From assembly GCA_900556465.1 (NCBI GenBank), contig USPK01000019.1:1-27060 (forward strand): 27,060 nucleotides of DNA, written 5' to 3'. Under the pieces are notes generated by a model, which saw nothing but the letters and a program-made list of their open reading frames with translations, was not told the DNA's origin and made no database searches. The position numbers and the translations under genes are program-made. This DNA is from an uncultured Prevotella sp. (GTDB lineage Bacteria > Bacteroidota > Bacteroidia > Bacteroidales > Bacteroidaceae). Positions 1 to 7,868 of this stretch are shown one piece after another; positions within the stretch are counted from its first letter, which is position 1, and each line of letters opens with the position of its first letter.

Positions 1-13
1 ATCTTTTTACAGC

Positions 14-2422
14 ATGAGAAAAAGAACATTTATTAATGCGTTGCTGTTCGGAGCTTTGATTGTTGCCCCGGCAAGCACGTTTGTCTCCTGCTCGGACTAC
101 GATGACGATATCGCGGGCTTGAGAAATGATCTCGATGCGACAAAGCAGGATCTGCAGACTCTGGTCAATGAGAAGATCAGCGCCGTAGAGCAGGAGCTGA
201 CGAACCTGCAGAATGCCGACGATGCTTTGTCGCAGGCTTACAAGGACGCTGACGAGGCGCTCCGTTTGGCTTTGACGCAGGCTGACGAAGAACTGCGTCA
301 ACAGCTCGAGAAGGCTATCACCGAGGGCGACGCTGCCACCCTGGCCGCCGCGCAGGAACTGGTGAACAGCGCTAAGGAAGAGTTGCAGAAAGCCCTTGAC
401 GAGTGCAAGGCCAACTGCAACGGACAGATTGACGACCTGATAGCTGCTGACGCAGAGTTGAGCAAGGCTATCAACGATGCTAAAGCCAAGGCCGAGGATG
501 CCATGACGCTGGCTACGACGGCTAACGAGACGGCTAATGCCGCTCTGGAACTGGCCAACGCCAACAAGGAAGAACTGTCTGAAATCTGGACGCTGCTCAC
601 GGGTCAGGAATCTTCGCTGACCGAAACGATTGGCGCACTGCAGACGACGGTGAACACGTTGACGGAGCAGTACAGCACGCTTTCTGACGAATTGGACGAG
701 GCCAGCAAGAAGATCGCCGAGAACGAAGCTGCCATATTGGCTCAGAAGACCGCTTTGGAGGCTTACCAGAAACTGACCGACGAAAACAAGGAAGCTATTG
801 AGCAGGCACAGAAAGACCTGGCCGAGCTCGAAGAAGCCCTCGCCGCACAGAAGACGGAACTCGAGAGCCTCATCGCTCAGGAAGTCGCTAAGGTTCAGCA
901 GAACGTAGACAACTTGGATGCGAAGGTGGAAAGCATCAAGGCCGAGCATGACGCACAGATTCAGACCCTGCAGAGCGATATTCAGAATTTGCAGGACGAA
1001 CTTGTAAAGACAAACGGCAATCTCCTTATGCTCAAGGATCGCTTGATTTATGAGGTGAACGTGCTCAACCTGCTTATCGGTCAGGAGCTCCGCTCGCTTG
1101 TCTTCAAGCCCGAGCTCTATGTTGACGGCGTAGAGGCTGCAGAATATAGCTACTTGATGTATAATAGCTACACCGAGATGGCCAAGCATGGCGACGTCGT
1201 TAATACCGAACGCACTGTCTGCCATTTTGGCGACGCAGCGATCATTCCGACTAAACTGTCAGAGGAAGCGAAGGAATACGACCCGATTGTCTACCTTCAG
1301 TACCACATGAATCCGTCTTCGGCTCAGATCGAAGAAGATGCACTCTCGTTTGTATCTCGCGTGGCCCAGTTTGTTACTCGCGCTGACGGAGAAACTATCC
1401 AGCCAGTTGTTAAAGACTTCAAGGTAGAGAACGGTATTCTGAGTGTAGGAATGCAGGTTAAGGCAAGCTCAGTGGATAATTTGTCAGATAGCGAAGCTTC
1501 TATCTTTGCCCTTCAGGCTAAAGTTCGCAAGGGAGCAACTACCGAGGCTGGCACAACGCCTGATACTTTGATTACTTCTGATTACGCGATGCTTTACACT
1601 ACGAAGATCGCGCCTGAAGCCCTTGCTTTCAACGAAGAGCGTCCGGGTGCTCGTGAGTGTACGGGTACTAAGCAGAAGCTGACGCCCGAGCTGTACATGG
1701 GACTGGATGAAGTGATGGCTGCTCCGGCTTCCTTCGAGTTGAAGTACAACAGCCAGGAAGGCCTCGACCTGAAGAAGTTCCTCGAGGTTCACTATGCTTG
1801 GGATACGAACACGAAGAATCAGGCCGACCACGGCCGTTGGGCTTATGGTGAAGAGGCCCAGTATGGCTTTAGCTATAAGTTTGACCTTATTGACTATACG
1901 GTGGGCAACAATGGTACATCCGACAGCCGCTACGCCAAGTTGAATGACGGCGTATTGACGGCCTGCACGGTAGACGCACAGGGCAACCCGACCAACGAAC
2001 AGGGCGAAAGCTCCATCGGTCGCGAGCCGCTGGTACGCGTTACGCTTGTTGACGCTGAAGGTAACGTCGTTCTCTATGGCTTCGTGAAAGTCAAGATTGT
2101 ACGTGAAACGTCCAGCCTCGTTACGACTCCGTTCGCTTATTCGGATGTAGACCTCGACGCTTGCAACGTGGCTACCTTCGACGTAACCTGGGCTCAGGTT
2201 TCCGCTCAAATTCTCGAAAAGGTGGGTATGGCCAACGACGAGTTTGCCCTCTACTACACGCTCGCTGAAGACGAAAATGGTATCGTACAGCAGTATCGCC
2301 CCGTAGAGGAAGGTACCCCGGCCGACGGATCCGAGTTCGTGAAAGTTGAGTCGAGTAAAGCCACTGGTATCGTATTCCCGCGCGAGGAATCTCACGGTCA
2401 GCTGACGACTACGCTCGAATGA
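14..2422 (+). CDS. Coiled-coil surface lipoprotein, N-terminal part (ends at premature TGA)
   Basis: This 802-residue frame starts with a lipoprotein signal peptide: positive residues, a hydrophobic stretch, then FVSC with the lipidated Cys at residue 26. Next comes an acidic SDYDDDI motif typical of Bacteroidales surface lipoproteins annotated with a PL29-lyase N-terminal or DUF4988 domain. Residues about 35-345 are an Ala/Glu/Lys/Gln-rich heptad region, almost certainly a long coiled coil. From about 350 the sequence becomes mixed and beta-rich. The frame stops at TGA 2420-2422 in the middle of a domain, and the same frame stays open to 3643, so this is the first two thirds of a roughly 1209-residue protein. 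The function is unknown; a cell-surface stalk or adhesin-like role is inference. Base composition is lower in GC than in most later genes. No lyase activity is claimed. Confidence 0.8.
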   Translation: MRKRTFINALLFGALIVAPASTFVSCSDYDDDIAGLRNDLDATKQDLQTLVNEKISAVEQELTNLQNADDALSQAYKDADEALRLALTQADEELRQQLEKAITEGDAATLAAAQELVNSAKEELQKALDECKANCNGQIDDLIAADAELSKAINDAKAKAEDAMTLATTANETANAALELANANKEELSEIWTLLTGQESSLTETIGALQTTVNTLTEQYSTLSDELDEASKKIAENEAAILAQKTALEAYQKLTDENKEAIEQAQKDLAELEEALAAQKTELESLIAQEVAKVQQNVDNLDAKVESIKAEHDAQIQTLQSDIQNLQDELVKTNGNLLMLKDRLIYEVNVLNLLIGQELRSLVFKPELYVDGVEAAEYSYLMYNSYTEMAKHGDVVNTERTVCHFGDAAIIPTKLSEEAKEYDPIVYLQYHMNPSSAQIEEDALSFVSRVAQFVTRADGETIQPVVKDFKVENGILSVGMQVKASSVDNLSDSEASIFALQAKVRKGATTEAGTTPDTLITSDYAMLYTTKIAPEALAFNEERPGARECTGTKQKLTPELYMGLDEVMAAPASFELKYNSQEGLDLKKFLEVHYAWDTNTKNQADHGRWAYGEEAQYGFSYKFDLIDYTVGNNGTSDSRYAKLNDGVLTACTVDAQGNPTNEQGESSIGREPLVRVTLVDAEGNVVLYGFVKVKIVRETSSLVTTPFAYSDVDLDACNVATFDVTWAQVSAQILEKVGMANDEFALYYTLAEDENGIVQQYRPVEEGTPADGSEFVKVESSKATGIVFPREESHGQLTTTLE
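2420..2422 (+). other. In-frame TGA interrupting the coiled-coil lipoprotein gene
   Basis: Codons read GAA-TGA-AAT, with coding-like sequence on both sides in one frame. A single G-to-A change from TGG (Trp) would explain it and would restore LEWNLSS. Other genes in the window use TGA as a genuine stop (ends at 4249, 9023, 13320, 16355 and 20946), so the code is standard. A nonsense mutation, a base-calling error and true readthrough cannot be told apart here. Confidence 0.85.
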
Positions 2423-3643
2423 AATCTTTCCTCGGTAGAACAGCAGGCTATCTATGAGAGCGAAGGACGTACGGCAACGATTTATGTTGCTTATGTTCCG
2501 AAAGAGGCAAGCTCCGGTCTCTCTCCGGTTTATCTCCCGCTTACCGTTACGTTTAACGAGAAGGCTGAGCCCGTTGCCCTGCAGCTGACGCCCAACAAGG
2601 CCTTCTGGTTGTACGGTCCTTCGCAGGATAAGCCTGGTATGGCAGTACTCGCACCGACCGACGATGGAAATACGCGAACCTGGCAGGTTGGAGTGTTGAA
2701 TGCGCTTGAAGGTAGCAAGATCAATGTGCCTGAAGCCTATGCTAAACTCAACACGAAATTCCAATACTATCTCCTCCCGAGCGAGACGGCCGACGGCAAG
2801 TACAAACTGACCACGGCTACAGGAAAGGAAAAGGCTCACGACAAGTACACGGACCGTACCTTTGATGCCACGGCTGAGAATGAACGTCAGTACATCATTG
2901 ATGCTACGAAGGGTATTTACAGCAATACCACGTTGTACCTTAATGGCGTAGCCGTTGCTTCCATTGATGCTGATAAAGGCGTTATCTCAATGGAGAATAC
3001 GTCCGCTGCGAAGAAGTTGATCAACGCTTATGCCAGTGATCCGGCGAGCGCTCCTTCCGCCTTTATCAAAGTCGGTGTGGCTCTCGTTAACACGGATTGT
3101 AATGTAGTCCTGCCGCTGACGGATGGCACGAACACGATTACGGAATACATCCTCCGTCCGATTAACATGGCTGCTAATGTCGGACAGCACGCCTTCGTTG
3201 ATGCTGCGTCGAACAACAGTTCTTCTGTAAATCTGTACGACGTACTCCAGTTTAGCGACTGGCGAGGTGAAAACCTCAAGACGGCGACTACAGCATGGTA
3301 TTTCGCTTATTACGAATTCCAGAGTGTAACTGTTAATACGGCACAGATTACGACGAACATGAACTCGAACGATGGCAGCTACCGTCTGTTGAGTGACGTC
3401 GCTCCCGGCATCGAAGTATCTTATGAGAAGGGTTCGTTCGAAGAACTTTCGGGCCTGAACAAGCAGGCAAGCAGCAGTACAGTGCTCGGTAAGATTTCTG
3501 GAATGTTCGGTAAACTGACGTACAAGAACAACACTGGCAACCCGATTGGCGCTGGTAACAAGCTCCGCATTCCGGTTACGGTTAACTACTATTGGGGCTC
3601 TGTAACTGTAACAGTTGAGATTCCTATCAACCCTGCCAACTAA
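2423..3643 (+). pseudogene. Downstream in-frame remainder of the coiled-coil lipoprotein
   Basis: This stretch continues the frame of the gene that starts at 14, without any shift, for about 406 codons to TAA at 3641-3643. The first residues after the TGA (NLSSVEQQAIYESEG, then a beta-rich stretch ending LPLTVTFNEKAEP) read as a natural continuation. The first ATG-like restart is far inside, and a TTG at 2609 has no convincing ribosome binding site, so an independent gene is unlikely. The C-terminal half is rich in Thr, Val, Tyr and Asn and ends in alternating strands (VTVNYYWGSVTVTVEIPI), which suggests an immunoglobulin-like or beta-sandwich domain. If the TGA is real and not read through, this part is not made. 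Confidence 0.75.
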
Positions 3644-3684
3644 GCGTAAAGGTGTTGCAGCCTGAACAAAGTAAATTGAACATT

Positions 3685-3692
3685 TATCTTTG
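3685..3692 (+). promoter_or_regulatory. Bacteroidota -7 element TATCTTTG for the 3755 lipoprotein
   Basis: TATCTTTG matches TAnnTTTG. A CTG about 20 bases upstream is a weak -33. Transcription would start near 3699, just before the hairpin at 3702-3737. Confidence 0.55.
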
Positions 3693-3701
3693 AACATAGA
3701 A

Positions 3702-3737
3702 AGAGCGTGTGTCCCCCTGGGCGGAGGCACACGCTCT
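3702..3737 (+). terminator. Hairpin at lipoprotein gene junction (terminator or leader structure)
   Basis: The arms AGAGCGTGTG (3702-3711) and CACACGCTCT (3728-3737) pair perfectly over 10 bp around a 16-base loop. It lies 58 bases after the stop of the large lipoprotein and is followed only by GCTTAAAATT, so there is no strong T-tract. Because the TATCTTTG promoter lies just upstream, the same hairpin would form the 5' end of the next transcript and may stabilise it. Confidence 0.55.
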
Positions 3738-3754
3738 GCTTAAAATTCCAGACG

Positions 3755-4249
3755 ATGAAAAGAATTCAGACAATTATTCCGCTGCTGTTGGTCTGCTGCC
3801 TGGCGCTTTTCTCCTGCGGAAAGAAGCAGCCGGTGAGTGAGCGCGAGGCCTTCCGCAGTACGCTGACGAAGGAGGACACGACGCAGATGCTCGCCCTTTG
3901 CGACCAGTGCATGGAAACGCTCAAGGCCGGGCAGATGGACAAAGCCCTGTCCATGCTCCACCTCTACGACGACTCCACGCGCACCGTGCTGCCCCTCTCG
4001 GAGCAGAAGGAGCGCGAACTGCGCCGCACGTTCAAACTTTTCCCGGTAGTCAAGTACTCGCGTGTCTACTACACGTTCACCACGGAAGGCTTGAACGACG
4101 TGAAGTACAACATAGAGTTTTTCGAGAAAGAGGCGGGCGACCCGACGCCTAACTCCATCGGCTTCATGTTCAACCCCGTAAGGGTAGAGGGCCAGTGGTA
4201 CCTCACCGTCAAAGAGGCGAACCAGGACATTGACCAGATGCGCAACTGA
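3755..4249 (+). CDS. Small lipoprotein of unknown function
   Basis: The 164-residue protein begins MKRIQTIIPL and has a hydrophobic signal ending LFSC, with Cys 21 as the predicted lipid attachment site. I chose this ATG because the 16 codons upstream in the same frame would lie inside the hairpin and would put a non-hydrophobic tail before the signal peptide. The mature part has a helical first half (MLALCDQCMETLKAGQMDKALSML type) and a beta-rich second half with alternating Tyr, Thr and Val and the stretch VEGQWYLTV, resembling a cystatin- or NTF2-like fold found in many small Bacteroidota lipoproteins. I do not recognise a named family. It has its own promoter and a strong terminator, so it is a single-gene unit on the inner leaflet or periplasmic side of the envelope. 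Confidence 0.8.
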   Translation: MKRIQTIIPLLLVCCLALFSCGKKQPVSEREAFRSTLTKEDTTQMLALCDQCMETLKAGQMDKALSMLHLYDDSTRTVLPLSEQKERELRRTFKLFPVVKYSRVYYTFTTEGLNDVKYNIEFFEKEAGDPTPNSIGFMFNPVRVEGQWYLTVKEANQDIDQMRN

Positions 4250-4275
4250 CGCGCAGATGGCTCCGCATTCTTAGC

Positions 4276-4309
4276 AGTCCGGCCGCAAATCAGCGGCCGG
4301 ACTTTTTTT
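4276..4309 (+). terminator. Rho-independent terminator of the 3755 lipoprotein
   Basis: AGTCCGGCCGC (4276-4286) pairs perfectly with GCGGCCGGACT (4293-4303) around loop AAATCA and is followed by seven T. It is the clearest classical terminator in the window. Confidence 0.93.
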
Positions 4310-4313
4310 AACT

Positions 4314-4333
4314 TGTGACACAGAAATGGCACA
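4314..4333. repeat. 20-bp imperfect dyad, copy 1 (TGTG-N12-CACA type)
   Basis: TGTGACACAGAAATGGCACA differs at three positions from the copy at 4427-4446, which lies 113 bp away in the same orientation. It starts just after the terminator T-tract. It may be an operator or the edge of a decayed element. Confidence 0.5.
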
Positions 4334-4426
4334 CGTTCCGGCACCCCGTGGCGCGCGGCAAAGTTTTGAAAATCAGGAATTTTAATAGAGAAAATACGGG
4401 GACAAATAGGCCGTACAATAGTATTT

Positions 4427-4446
4427 TGTGTCACAGAAGTGACACA
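4427..4446. repeat. 20-bp perfect dyad, copy 2
   Basis: TGTGTCAC and GTGACACA form a perfect 8-bp inverted repeat around AGAA, extendable to 9 bp by the flanking T and A. The shape resembles a site for a dimeric regulator such as a Crp/Fnr-type protein, but no intact target gene follows in either direction nearby. Confidence 0.5.
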
Positions 4447-4501
4447 AGCCCCCAACAGCGCGTCATTACCGGACTCGCATAAATAGCTGGGAAAGAACTC
4501 G

Positions 4502-4648
4502 TTAATCCGGTTTACGCAGCGCGCAGGATAGTATTGGTCCCACTATTACACTGAACTCACTCAAGGAAAGGCTGGGTCGGAGATAGACGCGGTCTTTCTC
4601 CAGACTTTCGCACACCTTTTTGTAGATGACATTTTGTTTCAGTCGCAT
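4502..4648 (-). pseudogene. Remnant of a small AraC-type helix-turn-helix gene
   Basis: The minus strand from 4648 encodes 48 residues, MRLKQNVIYKKVCESLEKDR, then VYLRPSLSLSEFSVIVG, and ends early after LRKPD. This resembles the start of Bacteroidales AraC-type DNA-binding domains, which run like YxxVCxLLExxRVYxxPxLSLSEFSxxVGTNTTYLS. Just after VG the frame is lost. The alternative frame gives the expected G-T-N-T, and the third frame gives VNRINEFFPSYL, so at least two small shifts seem to have broken the gene. An intact TAnnTTTG promoter lies upstream. The stretch beyond (down to about 4370) may be further decayed sequence. A short functional peptide cannot be excluded. Confidence 0.45.
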
Positions 4649-4674
4649 AGGGGTTAATCTTTCCCTTTTGTGTG

Positions 4675-4708
4675 CAAAGGTAAGGCAATAAAAATTATCT
4701 TGGCGAAA
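4675..4708 (-). promoter_or_regulatory. Promoter of the helix-turn-helix remnant
   Basis: On the minus strand TTTCG (4708-4704), a 21-base spacer and TACCTTTG (4682-4675) fit the Bacteroidota -33/-7 pattern. It points at the start codon at 4648. Confidence 0.5.
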
Positions 4709-4921
4709 TGTTCACTTTTATTTTTTTAGAAATCTGCATTATTTTAAGAATCCGGAATAATAGTTTGCCAACACGTAGGCTTAACCGGCATTTTTTTCTA
4801 TTTATGTTCGTATTATTATATAATAGGTGTGGGTGTACTTCCGTTGGGGCGCGTGGGTCCGGTGCGTAGCCCTTCGGGACGGCGGTTAGGGGCTGCGGCT
4901 GTGCGGCTAATGGCGCGCGCC

Positions 4922-4980
4922 ACGGGGCTAAGGCCAGTTTTTACGGGCCTTAGCCCCGTTCGTACGGGAATAGGGCCCGT
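4922..4980. repeat. 21-bp-period palindrome array, locus 1 (three units)
   Basis: Three 17-bp units lie at 4922-4938, 4943-4959 and 4964-4980, separated by 4-bp spacers TTTT and TCGT. The middle unit ACGGGCCTTAGCCCCGT is a near-perfect palindrome. Degenerate units in the same register seem to extend to about 4880 on the left and about 5001 on the right. The array lies in the convergent gap before the end of the metallo-hydrolase gene. The same family recurs at 14224 and 21035. Confidence 0.85.
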
Positions 4981-5130
4981 AGGCAGGGGGCGTAAGGGCG
5001 TGAAGCCGAGCGTGCTGCCCGTGTGCCGCCGGACGCGTTCCGGCGCATGCGGGTCTGGGGCGTCGGGGCCAGAAAGCACGAAGCGGGCCGCTCCCGGCGA
5101 GGGAGGGTCTGCTTCGGTGAGGGGGTGGGG

Positions 5131-5152
5131 CGGCTGGCCGCGGGGCCGGCCG
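5131..5152 (-). terminator. Hairpin after the metallo-hydrolase gene
   Basis: CGGCTGGCC (5131-5139) pairs with GGCCGGCCG (5144-5152) with one G-T wobble around loop GCGG. It begins 6 bases past the stop of the minus-strand gene. There is no T-tract. Confidence 0.5.
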
Positions 5153-5157
5153 GCGCG

Positions 5158-6039
5158 TCAGTGGCCCGCGGGCGTGCCGAAGTCGAGAAACGCGGGGCGG
5201 GGCAGGTGCATGCCTGCCAGGACGAGGCCCTCGTCCTGGGCGTACTTCAGGAAGTGGCGGCGCGTGGCGGCGGCTTTCTCCGGGTCCATGTCGTAGGTGG
5301 CGCTCACCTCGGGGTGGGGCAGCTGGAGCGCCGCCCCGTGCATCAGGTCACCGGCTACGAGGAACGGCCCGGTACGGTAGACGGTATGGCCCGGCGTATG
5401 GCCCGAAGCGTCGAACGTCGCGACGCCGCAGGGCAGGGTGTCGCCCGGCTCGAAAAGGTGGAGCCGGTCCGTGTAAGCCTGCATGGTCCGTTCGGCCAAG
5501 GCTTTCTGTTCCGCCGGCATATTCATCCAGGCCTCATACTCCACGCGCGAGGCGTAGACCTGGGCGCGGGGGAACGTGACCGAGTCGCCCTGCATCATGC
5601 CGCCGATGTGGTCGCCATGGAAATGGGTGAGGAAGAGATAGTCCACGTCGGCGGGGCGGAGGCCCAAGGCCTGCAGGCCACGGAGCAGGCGACTGTCCGG
5701 CGCGCCCAGGCCGGTGTCGAAGAGCACGGTAGCGCTGTCCGTGCGGAGCACGAAGGTGCTGACCGACGACGGCACGCCGTCCGCCAGGCCCAAGGCGTCG
5801 ATGAGGCTGTCGCTGGCGGAGGGGAAGAGGCTACGCTCCATGAGGCGCTCCTGCCCGTTGTCCTGAATCCAGGCCAGCGTGGCGCCGTCGCGCGACAGGG
5901 TGCTGACGCCTTCGGCAATACTGTCGGCGTCAGCCGCCAGGGGCAGATTTTCCGCGGGGGCGGTGCCGGTGCCGCCGCAGCCGGCGAGCAGGGGGAGGGC
6001 GCAGAGCGCCGTGAGCTGAATCTTACGAAATGCTTTCAT
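5158..6039 (-). CDS. Metallo-beta-lactamase-fold hydrolase, lipoprotein
   Basis: The 293-residue protein starts MKAFRKIQLT and has a signal peptide ending LLAGC, so Cys 21 is probably lipidated and the enzyme sits in the envelope. The catalytic motif THFHGDH at 138-144 (H139, H141, D143, H144) is followed by SGHTPGHT (H218), AGDLMHG (D231) and GMH (H278), the complete two-metal ligand set of the metallo-beta-lactamase superfamily. The order and spacing fit the lactonase-like branch (N-acyl homoserine lactonase or methyl parathion hydrolase type) rather than true beta-lactamases. The substrate cannot be told from the sequence. A longer upstream open frame exists, but it lacks a signal and crosses the promoter, so this start is preferred. 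A TAACTTTG element lies 72 bases upstream. The gene stands alone, with the sulfatase operon divergent. Confidence 0.85.
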   Translation of the reverse strand: MKAFRKIQLTALCALPLLAGCGGTGTAPAENLPLAADADSIAEGVSTLSRDGATLAWIQDNGQERLMERSLFPSASDSLIDALGLADGVPSSVSTFVLRTDSATVLFDTGLGAPDSRLLRGLQALGLRPADVDYLFLTHFHGDHIGGMMQGDSVTFPRAQVYASRVEYEAWMNMPAEQKALAERTMQAYTDRLHLFEPGDTLPCGVATFDASGHTPGHTVYRTGPFLVAGDLMHGAALQLPHPEVSATYDMDPEKAAATRRHFLKYAQDEGLVLAGMHLPRPAFLDFGTPAGH

Positions 6040-6353
6040 GATGGGTAGTTTGAAAAGGGTGAATCGTTGACGGAGGCCCGCGCCCGCTACGGCCGCGGCC
6101 CCCTTCCCCGCAAAGTTAGTGAAAAAAGCGGCACGGCGGCATGGCGGCGCGGCGCTTTCGGGCTCCGGCGCGCAGGACGGGCCGCCGGGGCGGCAGGCGG
6201 CGTTTTTCTGCCCGCGGCGCGCGGCCGTTTCTCCGGCAACTCGTATCTTTGCGGACAAGGGGGCGTCGCCGCCGGCCTGGACTGTCCGTCGGGCGGCACA
6301 GACGGGCCGGCTGCGCCGCCGCTTCCGCTCATTCCTTAAAAACCGCACAGACT
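6040..6353. promoter_or_regulatory. Divergent promoter region between hydrolase and sulfatase
   Basis: This 314-bp gap holds two opposing -7 elements. TAACTTTG on the minus strand (6118-6111) serves the hydrolase, and TATCTTTG on the plus strand (6244-6251) serves the sulfatase. Neither has a convincing TTTG -33. The sequence between them is GC-rich and I see no gene in it. Confidence 0.6.
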
Positions 6354-7856
6354 ATGAAACCGATTTCCGCCATCGGGGGCGCCTTGGCCCTCAGCGCGTT
6401 GCTGCCGGCTCCGCTTTGCGCGGGCGGGCCGCCACACATCATCCTGCTCATGACGGACCAGCAGCGCTGGGACGCGATGGGCTGCACGTCGGGCGGCGTC
6501 GTCGTGACGCCGCACCTGGACCGCCTGGCCGCGGAGGGGACGCTCTTTGAACACGCCTACACGTCGTGCCCCAGCAGCACGCCGGCCCGCAGCGGCTTGC
6601 TGACGGGACTGTCGCCGTGGCACCACGGACTCCTCGGCTACGGGAAGGTGCCGGCCCGTTGCCGCTTCGAGATGCCCCGCCTGCTCCGCGAACGGGGATA
6701 CTACACGTTCGGCATCGGCAAAATGCACTGGCACCCGCAACGGGCGAAGCACGGATTCCACGAGGTGCTGCTCGACGAGAGCGGCCGCGTGGAGGACGAG
6801 AACTTTGTCAGCGACTACCGGCAATGGTTCCAGCTCCACTGCCCCGGCGGCGACCCGGACGCGACCGGCATCGGCTGGAACGACCACGGCGCCGCGGTCT
6901 ACGTGCCCGACGAGGCGTTGCACCCGACCCGTTGGACCGGCGCCACGGCCTGCGAACTCATCCGGAACTACGATACGGGCAGCGGGCAGCCGCTCTTCCT
7001 GAAGGTGTCGTTTGCCCGGCCCCACAGTCCCTACGACCCGCCGCGCCGCTGGCTGGACCTCTACGAGGGCCGCGATGTGCCGGCGCCGTGGGTGGGCGAC
7101 TGGTGCGGGCGCTACGCTGCCCCGCTCGACCCGGCGAAGGCCGCGGCCGACGCGCCCTTCGGCAATTTCGGGGCCGACTATGCCCGGCGCTCGCGGCGCC
7201 ATTACTACGCCAACGTCTCGTTCATCGACGAGGAGATAGGCCGCATCGTATCGGCGCTCAGGGAGAAAGGCATGTACGACGACGCGCTCATTGTCTTCGT
7301 CTCCGACCACGGCGACATGTTGGGCGACCATTACCATTGGCGCAAGACTTATCCTTATGAAGGCTCCACGCACATACCGTTCATCGTGAAGTGGCCGGCG
7401 GCCCTGGCGGTGGCACCGGGCCGCGTGGCCCAGCCGGTGGAGCTGCGCGACGTGCTGCCTACGCTGCTCGACGTGGCCGGCGGTGACGTGCCGGCGGGCA
7501 TGGACGGCCGTTCTGTGGCCCCCTTGGCCCGGGGCGACACGGCCGGTTGGCGGCGCTACATCGACATGGAGCACGCCACCTGTTACAGTCCGGACAACTA
7601 CTGGTGCGCACTGACGGACGGGCGGATAAAGTACATCTGGAACTTTCACAACGGGAGCGAGCAACTCTTTGACCTGGAGCGCGACCCGCACGAGTTGCAC
7701 GACGTGGCGGCCGAACCGGCCTACCGCGAAACGCTCGAGGCGCTGCGTCGCGCCATGGGGGCGCACCTGGCCGAACGGGGTGAGGGCTTCGTGCGCGACG
7801 GGCGCCCCGTGCAGCGCCGCGAGACGATGCTCTACGGACCGAACTATGAAAAATAA
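6354..7856 (+). CDS. Secreted serine-type sulfatase
   Basis: The 500-residue enzyme has a signal peptide (residues 1-23, ending APLCAGG), then the alkaline-phosphatase-fold start HIILLMTDQQRWD, where D35 is a calcium ligand candidate. The activation motif is S75-T76-P77-A78-R79 in SCPSSTPARSGLLTG. The formylglycine would be made from serine, so an anaerobic radical SAM maturase (anSME type) encoded elsewhere is required. Further family marks are IGKMHWHP, SFARPHSPYDPP and VSDHGDMLGDH, with Asp-His metal ligands. Total length fits the S1 sulfatase family. It removes sulfate esters from a glycan or aryl substrate in the periplasm or outside; the subfamily is not assigned. The start was chosen at the ATG after ACAGACT because the signal peptide begins there. 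The esterase follows after 12 bases, so the two are cotranscribed. Confidence 0.9.
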   Translation: MKPISAIGGALALSALLPAPLCAGGPPHIILLMTDQQRWDAMGCTSGGVVVTPHLDRLAAEGTLFEHAYTSCPSSTPARSGLLTGLSPWHHGLLGYGKVPARCRFEMPRLLRERGYYTFGIGKMHWHPQRAKHGFHEVLLDESGRVEDENFVSDYRQWFQLHCPGGDPDATGIGWNDHGAAVYVPDEALHPTRWTGATACELIRNYDTGSGQPLFLKVSFARPHSPYDPPRRWLDLYEGRDVPAPWVGDWCGRYAAPLDPAKAAADAPFGNFGADYARRSRRHYYANVSFIDEEIGRIVSALREKGMYDDALIVFVSDHGDMLGDHYHWRKTYPYEGSTHIPFIVKWPAALAVAPGRVAQPVELRDVLPTLLDVAGGDVPAGMDGRSVAPLARGDTAGWRRYIDMEHATCYSPDNYWCALTDGRIKYIWNFHNGSEQLFDLERDPHELHDVAAEPAYRETLEALRRAMGAHLAERGEGFVRDGRPVQRRETMLYGPNYEK

Positions 7857-7868
7857 ACCTTACGGAAA

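Noticed and set aside
1484..2839. 451-codon minus-strand frame opposite the coiled-coil lipoprotein
   Set aside because: The sense strand shows a signal peptide, lipobox and coherent domains. The antisense product has no recognisable feature.
14..3643. Alternative genetic code with TGA read as Trp
   Set aside because: Many intact genes here end at TGA at the expected family length, and no other conserved gene contains an internal TGA.
4069..4455. 128-codon minus-strand frame across the terminator region
   Set aside because: It runs through a perfect terminator and into the antisense of the small lipoprotein. Only its first part may be decayed HTH-gene sequence.
4922..4980. CRISPR array
   Set aside because: Repeats are 17 bp with 4-bp spacers, far too short for spacers, and no cas gene is present.
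4829..5296. Open frames encoding heptad peptides like TGLSPVK across the palindrome arrays (also at 13404-14369 and 20666-21352)
   Set aside because: 21 bp equals seven codons, so any open frame across the array gives a seven-residue repeat on both strands. These frames continue into unstructured Arg/Pro-rich sequence and are artefacts of the repeat.
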